This document shows, piece after piece, positions 1 to 11,680 of a stretch of 64,000 nt of DNA. The notes below the pieces were generated by a model. It ran no database searches. It had not been told where the DNA came from and worked only from the letters and a program-made list of their open reading frames with translations. Origin of the DNA: Sarcocystis neurona. Lineage: Eukaryota; Apicomplexa; Conoidasida; Eucoccidiorida; Sarcocystidae. The translations under genes and the position numbers were made by a program. The stretch spans positions 784,832-848,831 of the forward strand of contig KL647288.1 in assembly GCA_000727475.1 (NCBI GenBank), written 5' to 3'. The number at the start of each line of letters is the position of its first letter. Position 1 is the stretch's first letter.

Positions 1-148
1 CTTTCTGATGTGTTCTAGGTGGTACCATTTTTTCGGTGCAGAGGTTGCTGGCAGCACTCGTGTATTTGTGGCTCCTGCTTTAGAAGTCTGGTCGTCTCTA
101 ATTGAGTCCGTTTGCTCGCAGCACCTCACAGTTAGTGTGTATAGTAAC

Positions 149-197
149 TGACCAGTGAGCACTGTTAGTGAGTGTAGGAACTGACCAACGAGCACTG
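149..197. repeat. Imperfect 19-nt direct repeat, two copies
   Basis: ACTGACCAGTGAGCACTGT (about 149-167) recurs as ACTGACCAACGAGCACTGT (about 179-197) with two mismatches and a period of about 30 nt. Function unknown. Confidence 0.5.
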
Positions 198-221
198 TAC
201 CGGACAGAACCAGTTCTTCGT

Positions 222-243
222 GTATCCGTGACGTAACGGATAC
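222..243. repeat. 8-bp inverted repeat around a 6-nt spacer
   Basis: GTATCCGT, spacer GACGTA, then ACGGATAC form perfect 8-nt arms. It could be a dimeric protein-binding site or a small stem-loop. It lies more than 2 kb upstream of the alveolin start, so a link to that gene is speculative. Confidence 0.4.
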
Positions 244-2560
244 GTACGGAGACGAGGCATAGAGAAGCATATAAAAGCAGCACCCTCGCAGTTTATTGGT
301 AGATGCTGCAGCATTTTACTGATACAAGACATGGGTGTCCATGGACTGTTCATGGCTTCTAGGATGAGCACCCCGGAGTGGATGTTACAATACGGTCAAG
401 ACCTTTGTGCAGGTCGCAGCGCTTACCAGAGGGTAAGAAGGTATTGGTGGGGATAGACCACAGCTGCCTTTTAGTTATAGTATAGGGTGCCACATTCGAG
501 TCTCTTCGTGCACGTCGGTCGGAGCGCCGGAGCCCGTGCTCGTCTGCCATCGCTGGCGGGCCAGCTTGCCGCTGGGGGGGGGCACCAAAGCAGGTATACA
601 GACGGCAAAGCAGGTTTATGCCGAACACGCAGCAATTCCGTGAAGCGTAAGAACTGGAACTCCGTTTTGTGTGTGCAGGGGCGTGCTGCCTGTTGATTCG
701 AGTCGGGAAGTGTGCCATGTCGTAAACCTCCCAGTACAAAGTGCCATCATACACGTTCTGCAAATTTATGAAACGTTGAATTGAATCACGTGTACAGTGA
801 CGTCGATATGATTTTCCTGTCGTGATTGTGGTTGTTGTCATAGAGGTGGGCCAGGAATCGCCTGACGCGTCCTCAACGACGTTTGTTGCGAAGGTTCATT
901 TGAAACGTAGTACCTTCTTTTTTTGTTGAAGCTTGTTTGTGTGTCTTCCGTATCTTCATCGGCACCACTTTAACTGGAAGGCTTCCCATGTTCGCCATCG
1001 TTACGCTTAAGAGAGGCGAAATGGAAAGTCAGCAAAGTCCTATATTACAAATGTCTGCCGGTTGTGGAAGAGTATCTCCACTTCTGCGAGCGTGGTCAAG
1101 TACTGTGTAGTCGCTCTAAGTGCTTGTTCATCTCCGCTTCGCCTCTTCGTCATCAACTACCTCGTGCCGCCCATCGAATTCTGCTCCCCAGTGCTGGGAA
1201 GACACATCCAGGAGACTACTATACATGCGTTTGAACCGGAGAAGACGTACGACGCGTTCCTCTGAAGCCGTCGCTTGCCGTTACTTGCAACACTGGCACT
1301 CCGGTGTCTGCGCCCCGACTAGCCCCGTTGAAAGGTGGTTGTCGTTAAGGCGAGCGTCCTGCAGTAACTGCACGTTTAATCAGACGATTTCCTTGGAGTG
1401 ATCCGGTTTACGTAGTTGTTTTCCCCTGGGTCATCGAAAGCACTGTTTTAGACCCGCAGATGCTCTAGCTAGCGTTATGGTTCAACCAGCCGTACCGCGC
1501 GCCGACCAGCCGTGCCCTCCGGCGCTGAGCCCGTTAGTTCGCGCAAACAGGTTCTTCCTAATGTGGCGTTGCACAGTCGATCGCCGCTCACGTGCTACAC
1601 AGAGTGTCGTCAAGAGGCCCTTCGGATGCTTCATGCCATTCAGTGGGTCTGAAGCAGGTCGACGATTATTTTTTCTGCCCCAGTTACCATGATGGAAGAA
1701 TTGTGTTTGGCCGTCTTGTACTAGGTAGAATTTCGGTTCATTGTCGTCTGGACTGGGCGCGAGTATCCTGCAGTGCGCTTGGTGTTGAGGCGCGGGAGCC
1801 GTCAGCGCCGCCAGGAAGAGGCTGCAGCGCCCGCGTGCAAGCTACCCACGTCAGTACCAATGAAAAGTCTAGGTCTTTCGCTGCTCCCACTCTCTCAGCT
1901 TCGTCCCAATGAAGCCTTTCTACCTAGGAATTGTCCCAAGTTAGCTTTCCATCTCTGAAGTGACCCGTAATCATAAAGACCATCTATAGGATTAGAAATT
2001 GTCTTTGTCGTGCTTGCATCTTGTGCATTAGGCAGGCGGTCTTTAGCAGTCCTCGCAAAATACGTCACCGAGCCAAAGCCGTGTTTGTGAATTGCGCTTC
2101 GATCCTGCTCCATAGTGGTCGTCCACCTTCCCCGTTTTCTTCATCGTTTACCTCAGAGTCGCTCCTGCCATTAGTGGTCGTGTCACACTACCGGGGTGTT
2201 GTCGCGCATTGTCGTGTTCCACTAGACAACCACGAACAGCATCGTTAGCTGTGTAGAATTACTTTTCACCTCTCGTTCTATGGGTGCCGCGCCATTCGTA
2301 CTCATCCGTGCTGAACCAACAGGAGCGATAGATGAAGACACGTGTGCTCACCCGGTGTCTCGGAAGGATATTGCTCTTCTCCAGCTGTGAGTCCTGCTTC
2401 TACGTGCCGGTTGTATTCTGGTCGTGTGAGGGACCTTCCCTCCTGTATGCTTCGCTGCACCTTGTCTCCGAATCCATTTGGATTGCGTAGAACCTTTGGC
2501 TGAGTGCTGCTTCCCGCCCCGCTCTATCCAGCAAGGAAGCACCGCCAAAACGGTGTGACA

Positions 2561-4399
2561 ATGGCGTCCCCAGAAGCAGACGCTTCCTCCGCGAGCCCGG
2601 CGGGACCAGGGGGCGCCACAGACACTGAAGTAGAACAGACGCCCGGTATAGCAGCTGAACGGCGTACAGGCGTACTGACGGAGGGTGGTCAACAGGTACA
2701 AATCACGATACAACCAATCCCAGCCTTGACGGGCGGGCCGGGGAGTGTTCAAATTGAGGAGCGCACGTTCCACAGCGAAGTGCCATACCCCCACGTTCCT
2801 GTTTCGGCCACGCTTCCGTCTCCACAAGAAGGGCCTAAATATGGCGGCTCTCCCGCTTGGTCAGCAGAAACTGAAGCTGAAGCTGGGCGTGCTGTGGGAG
2901 TCCCGGCTGTGTACGACGCTGATGAGGTCGCTGGAGGTGCAGGCCCAGTCGCGCGCCCTCCTCCGCAGGTAATGACGGCCCTGGGGCCGATGCCGCTACC
3001 AGCGGAAATTCGCAAGAAGATCCCTGAAAAATTTGTCGCGAAGCCCATCGTAGAAGAACGTGAGATTTTCGTAGCGAAGAAGGAAGTACAGGAACGCACA
3101 GTTGAGGTTCCACACGTCCACTACGAGCACAAGTTTGCGGAAGTAGCTACTAAACTAAAAATAAAGAAACTAGTACCCCGTGTGACGGAAGTAATCAAAG
3201 AAGTACCCCGGGAGGTGTACAAACCGGTGATCGAGGAGAAGGTTATTGAAGTGCCGCAGGGGGTTAAATACGTGGAGGTTCCTGTAGAGGTGCCTTGCAT
3301 GTACCCACCGAAGATCGTTGCCAAGCCGAAGATTCAAGTGGTCGAACGGGTAGTGGAAACCATAAAGCCCGTTGTGAAGGAGAAAATTGTTGAAGTCCCT
3401 CAGACTGTAGTCAAACAGATTCCCAAAATCAAAACCGTCGAGGTCCCATACTACGTCCCGCGCTACGTAGAGAAGGTTATTGAGATTCCCTACCAGCCTC
3501 CAGACACAGCTACGCTGCCTCCCATGGTAATGGGTGGACTACCTTCTCGCATTACTGCCACAATGCCTACACCGTTTCAAGTCGGTCCAGTTCCTGCGGG
3601 TCAGCTGAGCGAATTCAATTTGCCATACGAAGCAAAAGTGGACATCAAAGTTTCTCACGGGCCACCTACAGGTCTCTCTGCGACTTTTCCCGCTCCAGGC
3701 CTGCTTCCCCCGCAGAGTGTGGGCGGTACAGATTCTGGAGCTGCAACCACACGAATGAGCCCAGGATCTCCGGGCCCAGCGATCGAGCTTCCTGAGGGTT
3801 TTCAGTGGGGTCCACCACCAAATGCGCCCCCATTGCCGACACCGCTATGCCAGCCTGTAGCTGGTTCCATTTTTTCCGGAACACCGGGAGGGGGAGCGAG
3901 AGCACGTGAAGGATCTGTCTCTTCTCTCACCGGGCTCCCACCAAGCGCTGTTCCTGGCTTTCCCGCTTCTGGTCCTGCAGGTGGAGGTCCTAATGTAATG
4001 AACATGCCACCTATGATGATTACTTGCCCGCCGGAAGTGGGGAATGTTCAGTTTTCAGGGTATTTGTCGGATCCAGACATACTTACCCGATCAGGCGTAA
4101 TGGCATACCAGAGTTTTAAGCGAAAAGGAACCTTTCAGATGCTGTTTCCGCCTTTAGCTCCTCAGCCTGGAGTGCCCATGAACCCTCCAGGCACTCCAGA
4201 CGTGCGCACGCTGGATCAAGTTGCCAGTCAGGCAGCCGGACAAGGGAGGCATGATGTGCTTGAAGCAATACAGAAAGCTGAAGAAGAACATGAACGGGCG
4301 TCCAAAGCAGGACTCGCAAGCGTACTCAGTGCCTGCGCCCCGTGCGAATCCTGCGCTCCAGAAGTAACCCCTCAACGGGAAATAGTTTACGAACAGTAG
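2561..4399 (+). CDS. Alveolin (IMC1-like) inner membrane complex protein, 612 aa
   Basis: Alveolins are intermediate-filament-like proteins of the subpellicular network on the cytoplasmic face of the apicomplexan inner membrane complex, giving the cell shape and tensile strength. Residues about 149-313 hold the diagnostic region: valine/proline-rich repeats with alternating charge such as EVPREVYKPVIEEKVIEVP, KYVEVPVEVP and KEKIVEVPQTVVKQIP. The N-terminal part (1-148) is Ala/Gly/Pro-rich. The C-terminal half is Pro/Gly-rich and probably disordered, and it ends in a short cysteine cluster (LSACAPCESCAPEV) that could be palmitoylated. I chose the ATG at 2561 (context GACAATGGC); the frame is open slightly further upstream but without an ATG. 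The stop is TAG at 4397-4399. No intron is needed. Base composition is balanced, unlike the repeat-rich genes downstream. I cannot say which numbered IMC paralogue it is. Confidence 0.9.
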   Translation: MASPEADASSASPAGPGGATDTEVEQTPGIAAERRTGVLTEGGQQVQITIQPIPALTGGPGSVQIEERTFHSEVPYPHVPVSATLPSPQEGPKYGGSPAWSAETEAEAGRAVGVPAVYDADEVAGGAGPVARPPPQVMTALGPMPLPAEIRKKIPEKFVAKPIVEEREIFVAKKEVQERTVEVPHVHYEHKFAEVATKLKIKKLVPRVTEVIKEVPREVYKPVIEEKVIEVPQGVKYVEVPVEVPCMYPPKIVAKPKIQVVERVVETIKPVVKEKIVEVPQTVVKQIPKIKTVEVPYYVPRYVEKVIEIPYQPPDTATLPPMVMGGLPSRITATMPTPFQVGPVPAGQLSEFNLPYEAKVDIKVSHGPPTGLSATFPAPGLLPPQSVGGTDSGAATTRMSPGSPGPAIELPEGFQWGPPPNAPPLPTPLCQPVAGSIFSGTPGGGARAREGSVSSLTGLPPSAVPGFPASGPAGGGPNVMNMPPMMITCPPEVGNVQFSGYLSDPDILTRSGVMAYQSFKRKGTFQMLFPPLAPQPGVPMNPPGTPDVRTLDQVASQAAGQGRHDVLEAIQKAEEEHERASKAGLASVLSACAPCESCAPEVTPQREIVYEQ

Positions 4400-7300
4400 C
4401 TTGGAGAGCGGATCAGCGCCGCGGGCGGTTTCGGCGTTTAATAGGACAAACGCTACCCTATTGAGGCGCTCATTCGTGAGAAAGGAATGCTTATTTTGCA
4501 GAAGCAGTGTCTCTCTTTCCCTCACGGGGAGTGGGAAGAAATAATCATTGAAAAACACACTATAGCACTTTGAGGAACAGACACGACGCGACGGCCGGAA
4601 GTGACAGCGGTTGCACAAAACAGGCGCGTCGTGAAGAAAAACCACAGCAACAAGGACGTGAGGTTGGTTGAGAGAAGTGCAGGAGGTAGTTTCTACCCGT
4701 TTGCACGTGAGAACTAGCGTCGTAACCCTTGAGAATGAGTAAGCAAATGACAATCACTCGCTTCACACGTGGGGCTTCTTCACAAATGAATTACGCTTTT
4801 GCTTGATTTGCGTGTGAATGAGTTCGTATGCTTTTGCGTGCGATTTCACAAGCCGACCTCAAAAGATAAACGCCAGCTTCTACTGGGGAGGGACTGGTTT
4901 TTCTATGCGTCTCCACTATGTAGCTGACTGACGTGGTGGTTTTCTCAGACGAGTACGAGTTGAGGATGTAATAAATACGCGTACTCGGAGATGTGCGTCC
5001 TGCTTCACCGATAAGCGCGGCACTTCTGCGCATACGAGCGCTACTGCTGACACAGCTTTGGTTGCGCATAAATAACAAATAAGGGAATTCCCAGCAAGGC
5101 ACATCTATCCAATGTAGGCAAGACGGTTGCGAAAGACAAAGACACCATGTGTAAGCGAAATTATCGACCTGTGTGTGTATGTGCATATACACCTATACAC
5201 ATACATGTGTGGGCAAAGCCTTCAGCATTTCAATCCCTGCGTCGAACCGGGGGATTGCAGCCAAATAGTAGTGCATTTCATTTGCGTAGCCTCAGGGCAC
5301 GATGAGCACACTTGATGCGCTGGGTTGAGAGAACCGCTGCCGTGCGCACGTGGAGCAGCAACTGCTAGCTTGCGAATACAGCAAGATTTGTGCGGTCGCA
5401 TATATGAAGTGAACGTTGTTTACTCGGTCAATGGTGGCTCGGCCCAGAATCAGTAAACCACTGGGGTTAATTTGGACCGGATGAAGGTTTCTTGTCAACA
5501 ACCAGACTTCAGTCAGGGTTACTATTACTTGTCCTATGTACCCGTACAAAGTACGTCACGCGTATAGCTGCGAACAGCTTTGTCTTTGGGCCTGGTGCAA
5601 CTCGCTCCGCGGCTTTAGACGTAGAAGACAGAGGCAGAACCGGATACAACGCCTCATAATGTTAGATCCGGGGTGGTAGCAGCGAAGAATTGTTAAACGG
5701 GCAGGCGACACACGTAAACAATACCAACAGGAGAAAGTCACGGTGTTAGGGGAGCACCAGAATCAGCGTTACCTCCAGCAGCAACGAAGCCCCTACTACC
5801 GTGATTTGTGCGTCGGTTTTAGAAATGGCCTTGCCTGGCAGTCAACGTAATAGACCAGGGCTTCAAACGACAGAATGGAAGGAGTCGCACATACTTCTAC
5901 CACGTGCCTACCTGGCGTGTGAGCGCGCTTCTCGACAACAATGTATCTGTACGCATGATGTGGGCGTGAAACAGTTTACGCCGAGACACGCCCGTGAACT
6001 CAGGCAGCAAACTCGCGCGTTTTTGCGCTGAAGGCTTGTGCACACTCGAAGAACCGCCCACGTACTGTGGGAGAACTTTATAACACAGCTACGCCAGGAT
6101 ATGCTGCTGCAATCACTAAAGACACCGGTAGATTAGACCGCTTGAGCTCACATGCTCTTCAATTCCGTTCTGTAATGCTGAGTGGAGCACGAGAATTGTA
6201 GATGCGCTAACGCAGCCCCCGTGCGCCACACAAGCCTTCCAGGATTAATAGTTGTGCCACCAATACGCATCTTCTCGCTACGGTGGCGTCGCCGCAATTC
6301 ATGCAGCAGGTAAACTAATTTATACAGTGTGGACTACTTAAAGTGTATGCGCATAGCTCTACCAATTCAGAATTACATATCATTCTCCCTTTCTGTTCGT
6401 CTTACCCCTCCTCTTCTGCTTATACACACAAGTGAAACTTGCAAGCAGGTTTACATCATACGGAGTTTGAAACCGAGTTCACTCAAATACCGATGTAAGG
6501 TTCACGTGCGTGATTGTAACTCCGTGCAGGGCGCACTCCACAACATTGTGCTCTTTCGGTTGTTGAGAAGTGCGAAGCCTCGCCTTCAGCCGTACTGCTT
6601 TCGTATCTTACACGTACTGAATGCCTATTTTTCTGGGGATTCGAGAGCTTTCGCTTCAATGGTACGCTGTACGTGTTACCTTGCGCTGGTTTTTCTTTTT
6701 TCGGTATACCAGTGTGGAATAGAATCTCTCTTGACGAGAACCTTGTTGCCCCTTTCTGGGAGAAAAACTAGCATCACATGCTTTCCTTGAAGGAATTGTA
6801 AACCATCCGTTGTTGCATTAATGCTGTGGATTCTCTGGGACTACGTCGCCGCGCATGACTCTTTTTCTGTCCCGCGGCAGCGGTTGCCATCACCCGGTGT
6901 GTGGGCAGAGTTCAGTCCTACGTGCTGCAGAGAGGCACACGTTGCATTTTTCTTCATTCGGACAACTGTGCCGCTCCGATTCCAAAAACGCTACTGTATT
7001 CTTTCACTCATGCACATCGGATCTGTGGTAGAATCAGCCTGCCGCCGCTCACACATACGAAACCTAGGTGCACAGTTTATGTAGCATTTCTATACGGCGG
7101 GATTGATGCCCCTTTTATATAACAGTACCAGCTAGCGTAGCACGAGTATACAGTGAAATCCATGTAGTTGCACAGCTGGGTGTGCAGCTTTACACATGTG
7201 CGCGGCTACCGGTGAAACGTTGATCCTTCATGTCCTCAGACGTATTGTATCGCCTGCTGTGTGTATGCCGCCTGTAGCTGGGAGCCCGTCTTCCAGTTCT

Positions 7301-9180
7301 GAAGTGTGCCTTCCACTTTGACGTCTCTTAAGCTTCCCTTTTCCTTCTCCTACCTCGTCGTAATAGTGCCGTGCTTCGTTAGCAGACAAGAATGTTTCTA
7401 CAGCAGACGGCAGACTCCCGCGTGGACACCAGGTTACTCAGGTGTCGTAGAATAGGGACAGATCTTATATTAAGCGGGAAATCGTTCGATTACTCGTTAC
7501 CAAAGCGTCGTTCACTAATATTTCCTGGTCAGCAACAGGCGGCAGGTAGGATTTTTTCTTGCCCGTACGTCCTTTCCTTTCCTCGATCGTGTGCTCGCAC
7601 TGCCATCACTTGCGGCAGGAAGTAGTCGGCACATAGGGGCGATGCAGTGCTTTTGTGGAGCAAGCAACTCTGCCCACAGTTTTGGACGAGGCGGCGAGAG
7701 CAGATGACGGCTGGGAAAATAATGACACGGTTGTCTTCGTTAGACGGAACTGCAAGAAGTAAGAGTCAAAGCTGTCCGTGGGCGGTAGCGGGTACACGCC
7801 AGCGCCGACGCGTGTTCGCTAGACGAAAACCAGCTCCTGTCTTTATTCTCCCAATTCAGCAAAGACAGCAGTATCGAGCAGAAGTACACTAAGAGCGTTG
7901 TGCAAGCCCCTAACTTTCGATTCTGCACGCCGCATGCGCTCTTTCCACGGCTAATGCACATCTTCACTGTCTGTGTGTGCCCAAATATATGTGCGTACGT
8001 TTACGTTGGGGGGGTGGTCAAATGACTGTCTTCACCCCCACCCGTCGCATCGACTCTCACAATCGAAAACAATCCCAGCATGGGCACACGGGACAGAAGT
8101 ATAGGCACTTTAGCGAGTGAATGACTAACAGCTGCTTCCCTTGCTCTGTCTTCCTTTTCCGCCTCCTCCTCTATCTCTAGTATGTCTTCAGAGGGGTGGG
8201 CGGCTTGCTTTGCTTAACAATGGAAAGGCCTGTTTTCGTCTGCGGGTATTAAGCCGCTTTCTCCCAATTCTCATCCTGTGAGAGACTACCTTGTTGGGTA
8301 TTTCCTGCCTGCAGCACAAATATACGGCTCCACGCGTGTGTACTAGAATGGACACCTCTGAATCGGCAAACATTCTGATACTCGCTCCCGCCTGCTAGCA
8401 CACCTGGATGCACATAGTTGTCACATAAACTTTAACCTACTCGTTCTTCATCCTCTATCTCCCGCCCGCTAGTAGACTCTTTGTGCGGTTGAAGATGCGA
8501 ATGTCTGTTTTGTCGTAGCCCGCTGCCCAGGCTTTTCCAGGCTGTGCTACACATCCACTTCGTCAAAGCCGTGCACCTGCCGTAGCGCTCGTGATTCTCG
8601 CCAGCCGTGAAAGATACTATGAACAACAGTGTGTCCATGTCTATACGAGAAAAAAGAAAAGGGAAGAGCGAATCCTCTCTATTCGTGAAGGATAGGCACC
8701 AATAGCTTTGGAAAGGGGGAAAAGAAACACTTAATCGTTAGCCAGCAGAAGCAGCAATCCAGCGGAAGAAAAGGGGGGAAGTGCCACTTCAGGGGGACAA
8801 GCGAAAATAAAATGCAGAACAAGAAGACACACTGAAAAAAGAGATAAAAAAGGAACCCTTCCACTCTGCTTGAAAGGTACTTCTTCAAATGCTGCAAATT
8901 GATGATGGCGGCCCCCCTTCCGTCGGCCCGGAGCGTAATTTCCCTCCGGATATCAAACCCTACAGCGTACGTTTTCCTCTTCTCTCACTTCATATATGCA
9001 CATAGGCAAAGAACAGAATTATGTGTAATTTCTAAAGAGAAAATCCCCGTTCCAGAAAACGCGCATTAATCTCAATATAGAGTAATAGGCTGCGTACACG
9101 TGAAGACCGGGACACGCATCACTGTCGGTCGACGTGTAAACGAGTATCCTTCAAGAAATGTGTATGTGCAAGTTAAAAAT
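4400..9180. other. Repeat-poor intergenic region
   Basis: After the alveolin stop the sequence stays balanced in composition with no long open frame (largest about 153 codons at 6329-6790) and no motif I recognise. The 3' UTR of the alveolin gene presumably occupies the first few hundred bases. The undiscovered first exon(s) of the helicase gene might lie in the right part of this region or in the repeats after it. Confidence 0.5.
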
Positions 9181-9850
9181 CGGATGCGGTAATGTTGATA
9201 AACGTATATATCCGCATGACTTCTGGCCATAAGAGTATATCCGTGTGCCTCCAAGCATATACTCATGTACTGTGCCGTACACATATAATACGCCACGCAT
9301 ATCCACATATATACGCATATTTATCCTTAGCATACCATGACACCTTTATATACATATATATATATATGTCTACTATGTATTCTCCTGCACATGCCATCTT
9401 TTAGAAAGCGGTACGTATAGTATTATTTATCTGTACTCTCGAATGCGTGCGCACACTCTCATTCCATATGTATGCAAATACGTATAATCAAGCAAAGACG
9501 TGTATACATCGGCATCTCCTGTTACGCGTAGACGTACAAATACACGCGTTTAAGCATTAATACGTGTGTAAATAATTTGACTGGTGATTTGTTTTTTCCA
9601 GAGCTACTTCTTCCTCTGCCCATGTACATTTAGCTGCCCGCTGCTGCTGGTGGCGCGCTTTTCGTTCCAACCACCTCCGAACGGCGCCCGTCTTTTTTTT
9701 GCCCTGCCTTTCGACTCTATACCTCACAAAGCTCACTTGAAAGAGATAAATCTTTGTATCCACATGTGACGGCCAGAAACAGCAAATTATATACATCCAT
9801 ATAAATCCATACAAGCATATCGATGTATCTGTCTGTCTCTATCTTTTGAT

Positions 9851-9881
<31 letters not shown>

Positions 9882-10720
9882 CGTTCTCAATGAAGGCGAC
9901 GTTATGTGTCTATTTGAATACGTAAGTGCTCATAAGCATTTCCAGAAAGACATTCCTCTCCAACAACAAAAGGAGGTGGGTATGCGTATGCGCACGTGCG
10001 TGAGATTGCATACATTATCCTGAGTCTGATTTTTCCATACGTGTGTATATATATTTGTATGCAGGTGTGCGTGTGGAGGGGCTTAGTCACGCAGGAAAAA
10101 TCGTAGATATTCTCTTTTAACTGATATGCCTGCTCGAAGAAATTTATGAAGTGTATCGTTTGACAGTCCTACAGTCTTAATTTCCTCTTCTTCTTTTGCT
10201 TTTTCGTGTTCTTCCTCTTTTTCGTGTCGCACCATGCGTGTACTTGAGACGCTGTTCTTCATCTCTGAACTGAGAAATAACCAAAAAAATGTGGAGAAGG
10301 GGCAAAGTCGCTTGACGGACGTCAATATCTGTAAACCCCTACGATGTGTATGTATGTATGTATGTGTGTATGCATGTATGCGTGTATGTGTGTATGTGTG
10401 TATATATGTATGTATGTATGAATGTATGTATGTATATATGTATGCATGTATGTATGTGTGTATGTATGTATGTGTGTATGTATGTATAGGCGTGCAACTA
10501 TGTGTGCATATATATATATATATATACGTATCCTTTAACAAGCATGTATACATATATATATATATGCATCTCTGTTAACAAGTATGTATATACATACATA
10601 TCTGTTATCAAAGATATTTATATATATATATATATACATGTGTATATCCTTTGATACGTATGTGTGTATATACGTGTATGGAAGATGCAAATGTCTATTT
10701 ATGTCGATATGGGTGGTACG
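9180..10720. repeat. TA/TG microsatellite cluster
   Basis: Start of the repeat-rich segment. It includes a long (AT)n run near 9857-9880 and an extended TATG/TGTA tetranucleotide tract at about 10340-10495, then several short (TA)n runs to about 10650. Open frames here encode only Tyr/Ile/Cys-rich repeats and are not considered coding. Confidence 0.85.
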
Positions 10721-10899
10721 CTCGTGTACTTTTGTTGCTTGTAAATATTTTCCATGTGGCCGGTGGAAAGACGTACCTACATTTGCTTGCGGCTTTCTAG
10801 AACATACACGGGTTGTCTGTCTATTAGCGACGTACACCCACATATAATATTTATTTATATATATGTGTGGAGAGGAGTATTTTCAAGGATGCGGTGCTC

Positions 10900-11514
10900 T
10901 TCTTCTGTCCCTCCTGCTGCTGCTGCAGGCGTTGTTGTTGTCCGTTTCGTGCGTTTTTGTTTCGTTTCTTTACTTCCCTCGGTCCCTTTTCTCCTCGTTG
11001 TTTTCTCTCTGTTCCTGTGGATTCTGCTGCTGGTGCTCCCGCTGCTTGCACTATTATGCTCCGTCTTCCTCTCATCCTTTCCTTTTTTCTCTACCGCTGC
11101 TGCACTACCGCCTGCTGACGCTGCCTCGCATCCCCTCGCTTCTACTGCCGTTGCTTCTGCTGCTGTTGCACACGCCGTGCTGCTGCTGAACCTCGAACTG
11201 CTGCTAAGCTGCTCTTGCTATTCCGGCTGTCACTGCTGAGAGTAGTAATACTGCTGCTGCTGTCGCTGCTCCTCCCATTTTCCTGGTGCTCCCGGTGCTC
11301 CTGCTGCTGCTGCTCTTTCTGTCGCGGCTGTCACTTTTAGCGCTAGTGGTGCTGCTCCTGCTGTCGCTGCTCCTCCTCTTTTGCCGCTGCCGCTCGTGCT
11401 GGTGTTGCTGCCACTGGTGCTGCTGCTGCCCGGACGCGGGGCAGTGCTGTTGCTAGCGCTCTGTTGCTGCCGCTGCTGCTGCTGTGGGCCTGTTGCTGCT
11501 GCTGCTTCTACGCA
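10900..11514. repeat. CTG/GCT-rich tract upstream of the helicase motif I exon
   Basis: The plus strand is dominated by CTG/GCT trinucleotides mixed with C/T runs and is open in several frames, giving Leu/Cys/Ala-rich translations. It directly precedes the motif I exon and ends in a usable acceptor (CTTCTACGCAG, ending 11514), so it is best read as the polypyrimidine end of an intron. Confidence 0.6.
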
Positions 11515-11680
11515 GGTGCAGGTGGACTTCGTTCGAACTCTCTGCCGTTTTCTCGAAGATCCGAGGAAGAAACTGGCGGTGATGGAGATGCCGACGGGCA
11601 CGGGCAAAACGCTTTCTGTTCTCTGCAGCCTGCTCTCCTGGTACTTCCCTTTCCGTCTTCACGAAGGGCCGCGCGCCGCT
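11515..11680 (+). CDS. Helicase exon with Q-motif end and Walker A (motif I)
   Basis: In frame this reads VQVDFVRTLCRFLEDP and then MEMPTGTGKTLSVLCSLLSW, matching the family pattern Q.DFM..LY..LE followed by SPTGTGKSLSL.C..LSW. The Walker A lysine binds ATP phosphate. The acceptor CTTCTACGCAG fits the left edge. No strong donor is evident on the right, so about 11680 is only where similarity fades. Confidence 0.8.

Larger units (their letters stand above)
1..2560. other. Repeat-poor 5' flank of the alveolin gene
   Basis: This stretch has balanced composition and no microsatellites. The open frames in it are short (the longest about 160 codons, on the minus strand near 359-841) and none carries a recognisable motif. 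The last few hundred bases before 2561 are the likely promoter and 5' UTR of the alveolin gene. I could not identify a specific promoter element. Two small repeats at the left end are listed separately. Confidence 0.5.

Noticed and set aside
359..841. Minus-strand open frame of 160 codons
   Set aside because: No recognisable motif and nothing to support it beyond length; frames of this size are expected in balanced-composition DNA.
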